Shown: positions 1-12,157 of the stretch, in pieces
Layout of the letters: the number at the start of each line of letters is the position of its first letter
Position numbering within the stretch: the first letter of the stretch is position 1
Assembly (NCBI GenBank): GCA_947172415.1
Contig: OX359191.1
Location: forward strand, 1,674,001-1,738,000
Source: Chondrosia reniformis
Taxonomy: Eukaryota > Porifera > Demospongiae > Chondrillida > Chondrillidae
Reading direction: 5' to 3'
Length of the DNA: 64,000 nt
Position numbers and translations under genes: made by a program
The notes under the pieces: generated by a model
What the model saw: only the letters and a program-made list of their open reading frames with translations
What the model was told of the DNA's origin: nothing
Database searches by the model: none

Positions 1-1424
1 AAATGTTTGCCTACATGAAGTATTAACCAGCTGGAAATTGCATACTAAATGTGGCAGATGGCATTAAAATAGACTGTAAGTGTCTACCGAATTTAATTTG
101 CATCTGACAATGTGACATAATAGTTTCAAGTTGATGCACCATTGAGAACTACAGCTGTTGCACATATGTTGAATACAAAAACACGTGCAGTCAACTGGGA
201 AAAATGGAAATTTCAAGAAAATTGATTAACAAATTGATTTCCTATATCAACCGTGTTTCAACTAAAATGTTTTCCAAACTGACATGTATTTACTCTTTAC
301 TTGTCAGAATACAAAGATTTCATGAAAAGGTTAATTGCCGTCTAATTTCCCTATAACAATCCCTTAGGGGATCAATTAAAAATGATGGTAAGTCATGTAA
401 TGTATACGTATATATCAATAATAATACATGTAACAAGAATGCACTTTGAATTGCACTCATAAATTCTTCGCTTCAATTCCTCATCAAAATTCATAACTTG
501 CAAGAAACTATTAGAATAAGGTACATATTATTATACATACGTACATTAAAAGATAGGATACATGTATAACTCCACCAAGAATGACAATAAAACATGCATA
601 TGGTCAACTATATCCTAAGATGGCACCTTTGAAATCCTTTAACAAGTGCATTTTCTTACTCATTTTATACCTAGGTTATACATATATATGCTTTCATTTC
701 CATTTAATGCACTTCATCCTAAATTACAGTTGATTGTTTATATGCTGAAGAGCAAATACATTTGTAGATACTTAAAAATAGACTACAATGGTGAACTACT
801 TCAAGCCAATCACTGTACGTATATGTCCAAAAAATAGATAATCAGAATGTATGAGTAAAAGTATATTTGATTGCCTATTAAGACTTAAAAAGATTGGATA
901 ACATAAAAGTTGTTTACATGTAAGAAAAAAGGTGTGTTAGATTATTCATGTGTTATTGCTTTCCTCCAGTAATTGCGATATACGTAGATATTGACCCGGA
1001 AAAGATGGCATGTGCAAAGAGAAAATGCTGAGATTTATGATGTGGAGGAGAGGATAGTTCATATTAGGGGACTTCTTCCATATAGTTATTAGATGACTGA
1101 AAACACTCTCATGATGTATTGCTTCTTGAGTATATCCTTAGTTGCCCAACACTCATGCAGGTAGGTTAATTATACATACACGTATGTATATTTTAACCAA
1201 TAATTATTAAGTAAATAAGCCAATTGTACGTATGTTTACAAATAAAATTGAACAGTACAAGCCAATTACTGTATATGGTTACTGAGTACGAAATGCTATG
1301 GATAAAAGTCTCACATTAACTTAGAGATAATTTATCACTTAACACAACTGCTATGAATACATACACTAGAGAAGTTCCTTATGCTGTTGGCCGTATGTAA
1401 ACTATACGACACAAGAGACATTGA
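1..1424. other. 3' flank of PTDSS2, no gene seen
   Basis: AT-rich non-coding sequence downstream of the PTDSS2 stop codon. The only open frame (646-837, plus) is short, has no family resemblance and lacks plausible splice context. It should contain the PTDSS2 3' UTR. I saw no clear poly(A) signal on the minus strand. Confidence 0.5.
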
Positions 1425-4400
1425 TCACTTCTCTTTCTTGATATACCTCCTATAGTAAGGTCCAATGAACGGCATGTCTTTAAAAGGTACAGTGAATTTC
1501 CAGGCTGCCCAGATAAAGATTGCAGTAAAGAAGATAACCCAACCCCATTTAAAATGAACAGGAACTGGGATGGTTATAATCTCCCAGCCAAACTTGATAA
1601 CAATCAGCGTTTCTACACAGAGCATTGCAAACACCACCCAACACTGTCGACCAATAATAGCATTTGGATCACTAATAGAAAAGAGACATTATGTATGTGT
1701 GAATATGAGTGGAAAGGTTAGAGTGCATATGTATACACTGAACTCTGATAATAACATATTACAAGGGAACACAAATGTACGTACTTACTATTCAAGGTAG
1801 TACCTAACCAACAAGTATACAGTACTTCTTGGGTCGGTTGTTCAGACTGGACGTTGCAATCGGTAATCGATAAAAAGGTTATCGCTGCATGGTGACATCA
1901 TTTTAGTGGGAAAGTTTTTTCAATTGGTAGTTGTGAGTTACTGATTGCAATGTCCAGTCTGGACAAATGACCCAAAAGGTACTGTAATTTGAGTTAAAAA
2001 CTTGTGGGGCCACGCTCGCACTCAAATAACTTGGCTGCTTTGGCTGTGACGTTTCGACACCGAGGGTCTTCTTCAGTGATGCTCTAAAAGTCGAAAGATA
2101 ATCCTTCCAAAAGATAAGTTTGCCACAGTTAGAAGAAATCCAATATACTGTCGTAATCTCATATATAATGAGAAAAGCGTAACAATTGGGAGTAAGAAAC
2201 AATGTAGGGAACCTCTACAGCAGCCCGAGCCTAACAATGGAATCTGTTTGTAGGCAGGAAACAATTCCATCATTGAAATAGCTTCCACCAAATAAAATCA
2301 GATTTATTACACTTTCTAAGTAGCCTTCTTCTCAGGCATATCATTCATATCTTCAAATTGTACAACCAACGTACAAAATGTGTATGAATGTATTTTGTAG
2401 GTACATATATATCATCCCAGGTACGTATAGACAAATTGAGCTTCACTTTGCATACAAATGGCATGTGGATGATGTTGTATATACGTAGATAATTTGGAGA
2501 CTAGAAATTGAAACACCATTTAAAAGTTTAGAAAATATCAATAATACATTTTGTAGGATTAAGGAGTTTATGGATTTCTTACTTGGAATTCAAAAAGTGG
2601 TACATCTCCCTCATTCCAACAGCTCCAATAGGAGCATATATCATTAAACGATAGAGGTTCAAATAATGGTTGGGTGGGATCCACAGAATAGCCTTCAAGT
2701 AGAATGTATTCATCTCTTGATTAAGCCACTACAATCATGTCACGAAAAACATTTACATGCTTAAAACTTCAGCAGAAATACATAAATAATCTGACACGCC
2801 GTTTATCTTACATGCTACTTTAGAGTAAAGGCCTATAGGGAACTAAACCTAGGGAGAGCTTTGGATGAGGATACAAATCCGCTTCACTGCCACTATTTGC
2901 CACTACTAGAGTGGTAATTACATTCAACAGATTAGATTACATTACCAATCAGATTACGGAAAATGCATTAATTCAGCAAGAATAAACTCTCTGCAGAATA
3001 GTTTCTGCACTGTATGTTACATACGTAATCATAATCTATGCATGTATATAATAACTACATATGACTAATCAAAGTGATAATCAAACCACAAGTATTCTCA
3101 AACATCATAAATAGGAGAAACATGAAAGAAGCAACTACTGGGAATCAAACAGCTGGTTATGACCACCAGTGCTCTGCTACTGAGTTATAATTGCTACAGC
3201 AATGCTTTCCTCATGTTTTCCCTCGAATAATAACTACAAAGTACTGCTAATAGTGATTCTCTTCACCAGAACAAGCTGCTAATCAATTATTTGAAGCAAG
3301 TTTGCTAATCCACAGGTCAACATGACCTTGTGCAACCAGACCTTAGCATGCATGGGCAAGCTAGAGTATACCCCACAAAACAGGATATATGTAATTCCTG
3401 CATCATGGGTGAAGACCCAATTTATTGAAGGTATATTATTATTAATTACTATATACTACAAAATACATTTAATTTAAGTTGTAATACTACATCATCAGCA
3501 TATGGAAATATTATGTTATTTTAATTATCCATTTCCGTAATTCTTTTGATCCTCAAGTGAACGAGCACCTTGACACAAGTACATTTGGAATACAGAACAA
3601 GTACCCAGAACCAAGCATCTAGTACATAAGGTAACACTACTAGAGACACAATTTTATGACTAACACTGGTAATATGTACATACATACAGTACTTATGTGG
3701 GATGCATGGTGGAAATACAATATATATTTACTACTGATTAGATTTTTGTGGTTTCCCACTGATTTGTGTACATATTGTCTGTAATCTTTCATCAAATTAA
3801 TGAAAACTAGGGCTAGTATTACTTGAAAGTGCTAATACTGTCACGTAATATACATACATAGGCAGATTATTAATAAAATTCATTTAGTCCTCAAACAACA
3901 CATTTGACCTATTTGTCGAAAGATGTTTTCTTTAACATCATAATGATCACAAACAGGTACTCCTTATCATTTCACACACATTTATGTACATATATATTTA
4001 CACACATACACTCATGTGTACAAACATTTAGGGTATGTACACTTACCAACACGATGATGATAAACACAAACATGAACCGTTTAAAGCTCTGTGTGTATCC
4101 CCACTGAAAGTTGGTCCAGTTGTAGGGAGTGAACTGACCCACGGCCCTCTTAATCTTGCCCCTAAACGGCAAGCAGTAACAACATTAGAAGATATACATA
4201 GAGATGATACGTACACGTATATAATGATTCATTCGATTCCAACCAAGTGATTAGCATTCAATAATTTACTAACTTTTCAACCACGTGCTGTGGCCTTCTT
4301 CAGAGTACACTAAATGTATTTTATGTACGTATGTATGTATGTACTTGTAAGAGGAGTACTCATTTGGCCAGCTGTAGTCATTGTCTGCGAGTGACAGCAG

Positions 4401-7400
4401 TTATGTACATTGTTACATTTGTTACTTACGTACGTATGTACGTGTACCTAGGTATACCTCCCATTAAATAATACAACTAGAAAGTTTCACACAAATGGCC
4501 TATTTTGAACACCAGCATAAACCTAACTGTAGATGCATTAGTGAGGTAGTAAAATAGATTTTATCAATACAAATTACACAATAGAACATTCTTGCTAACC
4601 TTACAGATGGAATTTTCCACACATTGCGCCAATGATAGGTCTAAATACAAAACAATACAGTTAACCATTAGAGAGGTAGGTACGTACATCTGAAGGGTTT
4701 GGTTACAATACAAGCAGCTTATAGATTACCCCTCCAGTTAACTTACTTTCATTGAGAGATATTGACAAGTTTTCATACCAAGATAAATTCCAAGGCCATT
4801 GCAGATAAGAAAATCTAACAACCACTTGAGAAAAAAATAAAATGATAAAGTATAAATATGTGTAATATTGTGTGTACAAATGTATAAATATGTGTATTAA
4901 AGATGTACATTCCAAGTTGATGATTACTACAGTATATTTACATGTAACTAATAAGTTCAGCTTGGGCATGAAAAATCTAAGATACCACTTTCCTACATGC
5001 TATAGGCCTATTCTGTAAAGAGCCTATAGGGGAATTAAACCTGAAGAGAGCTTTGGATGAAGATACAGTACTAGTCTTTCTTCCTTCTTTTCCCTTCTTT
5101 CATCTTCTTCTCCACTGGGTCAGACAGCCGTTTCTGGGAATTCCACCCTTCATCAGTGATCCTGGGAGTCTTTGTTTTTTTTCTTTATCTTGATCTTCTG
5201 TGAATCCTTGGCATGCATGTCTCATTAATAGTCTATCTTTAGCTACAAACATAACTATAAGTGCAGTTGGGATAATCCTTTGCTGGCCTATATGACCTAG
5301 AAGGTAGTCCTTGGCAACATTCAAAGGTTGAACGATAATCAGATACCAAGACCCACAGACGTACATTTAAAAATACGGTATTACTACTTAATGCCAGTCC
5401 AATGAAATAAGCTTGATATCATGTGTAACTCACATGATCCCACCAACATTCCCCAAAGTTGGGCAGCTGACACTCAAATGTGTACTCCAGCAACTCAAAA
5501 CCCACACTTATTATGTTCAATAGCCAAGCATCTCGGATAATAAGTGCCTAAATAAAAAAACAAACAAACAAACAGGCTCACAATCAATAACTATAAACAA
5601 ATAACAGACAGAATGTATACATATGGCATATTGTATTTAATAGGGAGCACTTCTGTTCTTCATTAAAAGCAATGACTAACGATGACTAAACTTTTCCATA
5701 TCAATGTGCTAATGATATTGCCTGCACCTTTAGAACTTACTTTATTGGCTTCAGGTGAACAAGATTAATAAACCATGCTTGAAAGATGATATTTGTGCAG
5801 AATGCTTCACCATGACAGAAAATATCTTTTATCAGTCAATAAGGAGCAGGTATGGGAAACAATGTATGATTTCAAAAGGATGGCATTCCCTATGTACGTA
5901 CTTGCATATTTGAAAAGCTTTACATTTTTTGAATAACTATACAGTTGTTGCCGTTGACAACTTTAAGAAACAATTACATTGGAATCTCATCACAATGAAA
6001 TAATCACTTCTAGGGACAGTTTTAGTGAATGAACCATAACAAAAGTCTTAAGAAGGATTGTACCACACCGTAATTGAGGATGGCAAAGTCGTAATACAAG
6101 ATACATATGAATGATAGCTTTTTCAATATCAGAAGATACTACAGGTGATCTAATGACTGAGGATTTTGCATATAATCCATTTGTTCATGAGTTACAAAGA
6201 TTTTCAAAAATTTAACTTCAACAGGACATGCTGTTCACGAAATATTGCAATATCATGCTGATACCGTTATATAAATGATATACCACAAGAATATCTTACA
6301 TATGTACACTACATAATCAATGCATAAAGATATGTATAACCACAACCAAGTGATATAAATGGATTTCAAAGTAGTAGCTTACACAAACTGACTGAGAGAA
6401 ATGCACATGTAAACAGGCAATCAATGTTAAGGCTACAAACAGTAAGAAGCTTAGTTAAATTTAGTCCAAAGGTGGTGTATAGCTCAGTTACTAAATATTC
6501 AGGATATACATAGATGTAGCTGGTGACTGCTGGCATTACGACTAACTACGTACGTACGTAGTTGTCATAATTACCTTTTGTTGTAAGGCAACAGAGGAAG
6601 CAGTCATGAAACTGCTGACAGACCGTGAATCATTGATCTAAAATGCGATTGCATACTTTATCATTACGTGTAGAAGGCAACACAGTGAAGCAACTTACAA
6701 CTAAGTGTGGCCAATTTCAGGACCAGTATATAGAGGGGGCTAAAGGAGGCTGTATAGATTTACATGTAGGTAGTAAAGTATGTACATGCCCATATCTAGC
6801 TTCAGTTATCTATAGGTATGTAGGTAAATTCATCCATACCCGGTGTGCATTGAGAATGCTTCCTTTTGTCAGGCAAAAAGGGAAGAAAGATAGTACCTCT
6901 TTTTGAGAGCTTTGCACAAACAAATTGAACAAAGGATTGAGAATATGAATGCAAATCTCACATCAGTCTTGTCATACTGTATTATACGTATTAAGCAACC
7001 ACGTTCGAGTTTCACATATTCCGGCATTTCATTTACCTATCTCTTCTACCTCTGGTCCCTTGTGGTTGGATCAGTAAAGGGATCGCCAGATCTGTACAGT
7101 ATGTATGTCGGGTCACGATAATGTATTAATTATTTAATTACTAATTAATTACTGGATTAATTAGATGGATTAGATTGGATTTCTTCTGCTGTCCTAACTT
7201 ATCTTTGAGATGGTGAATTACATAGTAAAGTATTCTAAAGAAAATCTAAAAATGAAACAATAGGAGGTATTTGTTGCGTTCATAATGAAAAGGTATTAAG
7301 TATACATACTTATGTGTATATTTGAGCATCAGCCACACTTATATTCGAGAAACAGAGATTTGAACGTTTCAACCCGTAGGTCTTCTTCTTATCTATTCAT

Positions 7401-10400
7401 ACCCTAGTACGTAAGTGTGCAATTCAGACAAGTGTACCATGTCATTACAATAGACTCACCTTCACATACCAACCAAAGAAGTGACTAGGAACAAAGACAT
7501 CCATCTTTTCCATAAAATTAGCAAATGACCCGTGAGGATTATTGGGTGTATAAATGGAACAGTTTTCAGCGTAGGTCTGTTCTTCCAAAGGCTTGCCTAA
7601 GGCCGGGTCATAAATGGTCATCAATTGACGAGCTGTGTCAACATCCTACAAGTCAACAATCAACACAAACAGAGGCAACTGTAAAATCATGTACGTATAT
7701 TTAGCAAGAAAATTGTAGCAATGGTACAAATGTTCCCGTCATTCAATAAGAGGTCTATTAAAATCTATTTATCATATTTAAAGTTTCCAGTAGTACTAAG
7801 TAAAGCTTTAGACTGAAAACATTAAAAAAATGACATAATTCCAGATGGTCATTTTATTAACCTGCAGTACATCCTTGAGAGGTCTTACGACCGTGAAGGA
7901 CAGGAATGTACGTTTGTATGTTATTTGACCAACGAAAAACAAAATGTAATTTACTGACTAGCAACCTAAAAGACTGGTCAACCCTTTCAGCAAAATCACT
8001 CACATTTTCAGAGTACAGATTAATTTCCAGAATCCGGGTACAATACACTAGTGATATACTAGTACACTTACGTATGTCAGAGGTTGGCACAATTACTAGA
8101 CATGAAGGATGCAATACTTTATCAGATAAGCTTCATTAAAGTGGTTTCTTGTAGTCAAGTTAATATTCCTGCATACTCAGGACAATTTTACATATCAAAT
8201 TTTCCTACACCATTTTACTCATATACATACGTATAGCAATCAATAAATAACATAGCTATATCTTCAGGATTCTCACTCGTCCTTAACTTTATACATTTCA
8301 GGTTACTATCCATAAAGTGCTTAATAAAATGGCAAAACAAAACAGCACAGATAAATGGTTGATACTTAAATCTTTATTTTTTATGAATTTTAATGGTAAT
8401 GGCTTCTCATAAAAGTAAAAATAATCTCATTAAGTAATTCAGTTAAAAGGATTGTTCAAACAATCTCATAATTAAAACCTTAAATGTGTTTCAGAATATC
8501 CACCTCACATAATTATTTGTCTACAAGTGATGGCTCACCTGAAAGAGCAAATATATTAGTCCTAGAAGATATATTATTGATATACAGAAGAACAACCTCC
8601 AAATATCTACAGAATACAGAAAGTACATCAAATATTTATGTTGAGTAGAAAGCTGGATGGTTCAATGGATGGTTGGATGGCTGGGTGGGTGGACAGATAG
8701 ACAGATGGTTGGAGGTATGGAACAAGGAATGAAAGGATCAGTGGGTGAGTGGACGGACTGATGAACAGACTACTGATGAACAGACTGATGAACAGATGGA
8801 TATAATTGTGCTACTCACATGGATGGGGTCGTTTAAAAGGTCCATCTGGCATGTTAATGGTACCAACAGCTAGAAAGACTCCAATGACAGCGTATATTCC
8901 TCTAATAATGTTGAGAAAAGGTCAATGTAACCAAAAAAGCTATCTCCCTTCCAGAAATACATTAAAACAGACCAATTAATCATACTAGATGATTCATTAA
9001 ATCACATGCAAAATGTGGAGCACTAAAAGACTAGTCTGAGGAATATTTTATATCTTCTTTCCCGAAACCATATTGTAATTTAAATCATTTGACGACTACA
9101 GTTTTCTTGTAGCTAAATTAATTAACTTTATAATATGATAAGCATGTATAGCATATTGAGAAACAATGTGCTTAATTATTCATATAAAGTACTCTAATGA
9201 TACTTGACCAAACTGAATGGCTTATGTAGCAACCTTCCTAGAAATTAGCTACTACTGACAGGTCCCCTCTACAGTGTGACAGGTCCCCTCTCCAGTGTGA
9301 CAGGTCCCCTCTACAGTGTGACAGGTCCCATCTACAGTGTGACAGGTCCCCTTTACAGTGTGACAGGTCCCCTCTACAGTGTGACAGGTCCCCTCTACAG
9401 TGTGACAGGTCCCCTCTACAGTGTGACAGGTCCCCTCTACAGTGTGACAGGTCCCCTCTACAGTGTGACAGGTCCCCTCTACAGTGTGACAGGTCCCCTC
9501 TACAGTGTGACAGGTCCCCTCTACAGTGTGACAGGTCCCCTATACAGTGTGACAGGTCCCCTCTACAGTGTGACAATGAATGCATACCTAATCCATAATC
9601 TGATGTCACAAGAAACCAGACTATGAAACACTGAACTTGAAAAGATGTAGAAATGCCACAAATAATGACTAAAATAACTTCAACATTCCTTTCTCAAGAG
9701 TTGTTGAGTTACCAATTCAATGTGTACCCAGTCAAATCAGTTAAAACACACTGAGTAGATCTCCAAGTAACCAACTGAAACAAGTTAACCTTCATATATA
9801 CATTTAGTAAAATTTGAACATAAAGAAGTAAGCAATTACACACATTTGATAATAGTCCCCTAGAATCTTCAACTTCCCCTTAAAATAACAATAACATCAG
9901 ATAGGGTGCATAACCTTTGCTTCTTCAAAGACAATCACATACATTATGTATTACAGTATATCATTCCATCCTTGGAGCCAGTCTGTTATGGGTTGCCCTG
10001 ACATTGCATCATCTCAGGTAGTACAAAGGAGAAGTGCATATAAATTCCCAGGCACATTTTTGAAGTAATGTTATTAGAGTGATAATTAGTATAGAGAAAC
10101 TGGCCAAGTCGGCTTTGTTAGTCACAAAATTGGTAGATGATTACAATAGATAAAAGAGGAAATAAAAGCAATTATACACTAGTTAATACATTCTGAAAAT
10201 AAAACTGATGACTTTGTTACCAGTCTGTTACTGGTGCTGGGGATATATGTATGTACACATGTACATTATAACCCACGAAATATCGCTGATAACTGTTTCA
10301 GTACAATAAAGTCCTGCTGTCATTAATGGTCATACATAATACTCAAATGGTAAAAATGTAGGTATATATACGTACATACTTGTTTATATGTACGTACGTT

Positions 10401-11944
10401 GATTCTAAACTAGGCCGCCCATGACAACCATTAGAATGCAAATAATACAAGTCAACCGTTCAAATATGTTACATGTGCAAATATATCAAATATCAAACGA
10501 CCACAATCCTTTGCTTATATTAAAGTATATAGTTGGAACTGAATTGTAGGCATTGTCAACATTCACTAATAATAACTTCCTATAGTGGCCAGCAGATGTC
10601 TCCGAACTGAAGAGGTCAAGGTTCAAAAGGTTCAATACACTTGTTATAAAATATCAATAAACAAACAAGAGCTGCTCCCTTGGGAGATACAAGTTGAGTT
10701 GGAGCATACAGCTTAGTTCAGCTCTTATTGTAGGTACATATGTAAGTGTACTCACTGTCGGTGGTTGGACTCCGCATCCCCCTCTCCACTGGGTGCCTTG
10801 ATGAGGGCCTCGTAACACACAACACATACAAATATAACAAGTGCAGTCACAGTGTGGGCATTCCTACAGAAAAGGATCACATGTAAAGTAGGAGTGGTGG
10901 AATGAACTACGTATGTGTAGCAGCAATCTGCTAAGGGAGTACTTGCCTATAAATAACTACAGAAAGGTTTGGTTGACCTCTTAATGAATAAATAACAGTT
11001 TGTACGAAACTACCTATTACTAAGACAGACCTGAAAGCTTCTTGTTATTGGTCGGGCAGCATAGCCCCCTTTTGTGACAGGGAAGATGATCTCATATGAT
11101 GAAATACTAAAGGTCATTCAACCAACCTTAGATAGCAGATAGGTATGTAGACAATATACCCTGACATTCAAATTGCTAATTTCAATTAAAAAGATACACG
11201 TATTTTAAGATTTGCTGTACTAAGATTAAAAACATCAAATGATTTGATCTCTGTCAAACATAATTTTCCATTTTTTCATTCCCTCTAGGAATCTGCAGCT
11301 GGTCCAGCTGGTACCTACAGAGTCATTCGGCTTAGGAAAGCTCTAAATGGCCAGGCTACTTATAAGAAGGAGTTTGAATTCAAACAGCGCAGTTAGAGTA
11401 TTGTCCCATCATGATTCGCGCGTGTACAAGATACAGCGAATCAACGTTGCCCCAACAATATGTGGGTCGGATCTACGTAGTATACAGTACGTACATATTC
11501 GTACAGGTTCACATACTCGTACAGGTTCACATGTTTATAGGTCGCGGGGTATTCAGGAAATGACTTCTAGAGATGTCTCATCTATACTTCCTTAATATGG
11601 ACGTGTCTGTAGGCTTCGACAGAGGAATGAAGGGGGCATCGCTATTCGGAGCACGTAAACGCAGATAATCTCGCGTTCACAGGTCATGATAACTTGCCAT
11701 TTAAAGCATGTCATACTAACGTGAGAAAGGTATCGCCTTCGTCCCAAAATCTTTCATTTGAAGAAAGTCGTTCGGGCTGATTTTGTGTAACTTTGCCAGA
11801 TGTGCGTTCCTCAGGTAAATATCCGTCTACAGCATTGTGATCCGCAGTGGCAGGCGTCCTGACACCATTGCCAGTCATCGTCACCTTGCGCAAAGGAGAG
11901 CGTTCCAGTTCATCTGAAGACATTCCAGCTGAGCTTGTCCACAT
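1425..11944 (-). CDS. PTDSS2: Phosphatidylserine synthase 2 (11 exons)
   Basis: Multi-pass ER enzyme that exchanges the head group of phosphatidylethanolamine for serine to make phosphatidylserine. Exons, 5' to 3': 11944-11721, 10863-10756, 8901-8819, 8606-8539, 7645-7460, 5547-5434, 4824-4747, 4640-4600, 4161-4047, 2728-2583, 1671-1425. All have GT-AG borders and matching phases; the total is 469 residues, close to human PTDSS2 (487). Seen in order: [12 protein letters not shown] first membrane helix, [76 protein letters not shown] and [11 protein letters not shown]. The ENC/IYTPNNP and [10 protein letters not shown] stretches match PTDSS2 better than PTDSS1. The start is the first ATG of the open first exon; a second Met seven residues on is also possible. 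The C-terminus is lysine-rich (RRYIKKEK). The gene begins 214 bp after the stop of the neighbouring kinase-like gene on the same strand. Introns hold a MITE, a SINE and a 15-copy minisatellite. Confidence 0.93.
1819..1985. mobile_element. MITE with about 50 bp terminal inverted repeats
   Basis: The left end (ACAGTACTTCTTGGGTC...) and right end are long inverted copies of each other, sharing the core CAGACTGGACRTTGCAATC and continuing outward to ACAGTAC. The element is about 167 bp, has no coding capacity and lies in the last PTDSS2 intron. A target-site duplication is not obvious in the AT-rich flanks. Confidence 0.7.
2041..2180. repeat. Dispersed repeat with GTCGAAACGTC-type motif
   Basis: Contains, on the minus strand, GAAGAAGACCC...GTCGAAACGT, a motif echoed at about 7363-7392, 22955-22978 and 62447-62470. 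The neighbouring stretch 2087-2150 (AAAAGATAAGTTTG, then TTAGAAGAAATCC) recurs at about 51063-51125. It is an interspersed repeat whose class I cannot assign. Confidence 0.5.
2798..2877 (+). repeat. Dispersed repeat R1, copy 1
   Basis: Shares CATGCTA...GGCCTATAGGG, then AACTAAACCT and GAGAGCTTTGGATGA, with copies at 4992-5063, 48806-48870 (inverted) and 56390-56462. It is non-coding and sits in a PTDSS2 intron. Confidence 0.6.
3078..3200 (-). repeat. tRNA-derived SINE, copy 1
   Basis: On the minus strand the repeat begins with a tRNA-like A box (ACTCAGTAGCAGAGCACTGG), followed by a B box-like GTTTGATTCCC and an unrelated tail. Related copies lie at 44769-44944 and 53567-53688. It is not a functional tRNA gene because no cloverleaf can be completed. 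Confidence 0.55.
4992..5063 (+). repeat. Dispersed repeat R1, copy 2
   Basis: Same family as 2798-2877 (CCTATAGGGGAATTAAACCT, then GAGAGCTTTGGATGAAGAT). It lies in a PTDSS2 intron. Confidence 0.6.
8640..8800. repeat. GGAT/GATGAACAGACT simple repeats
   Basis: Imperfect GGATGGTTGGATGG-type tandem run, followed by three copies of a TGATGAACAGAC unit. It lies immediately downstream (plus direction) of PTDSS2 exon 4 and is non-coding. Confidence 0.6.
9256..9570. repeat. 21-bp minisatellite, 15 copies
   Basis: Fifteen head-to-tail copies of TGACAGGTCCCCTCTACAGTG with few substitutions, exactly 315 bp, in the second PTDSS2 intron. Because 21 is a multiple of three, long open frames appear on both strands by chance. 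They are pure repeat and are not called as genes. On the minus (gene) strand each unit contains CACTGTAGAG, a weak donor-like string. Confidence 0.9.
11288..11395 (+). pseudogene. Orphan exon-like coding fragment in PTDSS2 intron 1
   Basis: After a pyrimidine-rich acceptor-like tract ending CTCTAG, one frame reads a 35-residue protein-like stretch (including [20 protein letters not shown]) and ends in TAG. Its composition looks coding, unlike the surrounding intron, and it is antisense to PTDSS2. I found no partner exons upstream and do not recognise the family. It may be a displaced terminal exon, a retrocopy fragment or chance. Confidence 0.3.
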
Positions 11945-12157
11945 GGAATTAACACTGTACGGGTTTTACTTACTAAAAGGGCGTGACCAAAGACGTTATA
12001 ATTACGTAATGCTGTATTTTGATAATCTTTTACAACAAATTAAACATTAATGTCCAACTATTTAGAGACGTGTTTATCTCCAACTAAAACATGCACTAAA
12101 TAGCTAATTTATGCAGAAATATGGACATCATGTAAATAATTGTTAGAACTAAACATT

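Noticed and set aside
1903-2291. Minus-strand open frames with [12 protein letters not shown]-like text
   Set aside because: Arise from an interspersed repeat carrying the GAAGAAGACC...GTCGAAACGT motif; no protein domain or splice partner.
3128-3200. tRNA gene
   Set aside because: A- and B-box resemblance only; acceptor and anticodon stems do not pair and two diverged relatives exist, so SINE is the better reading.
9256-9570. CRISPR-like array
   Set aside because: Head-to-tail units without unique spacers, in an animal intron; a minisatellite. The same holds for 12409-12910 and 58816-60096.
9238-9626. Open frames on both strands over the 21-bp repeat
   Set aside because: Pure repeat translation in an intron, with no splice or family support.
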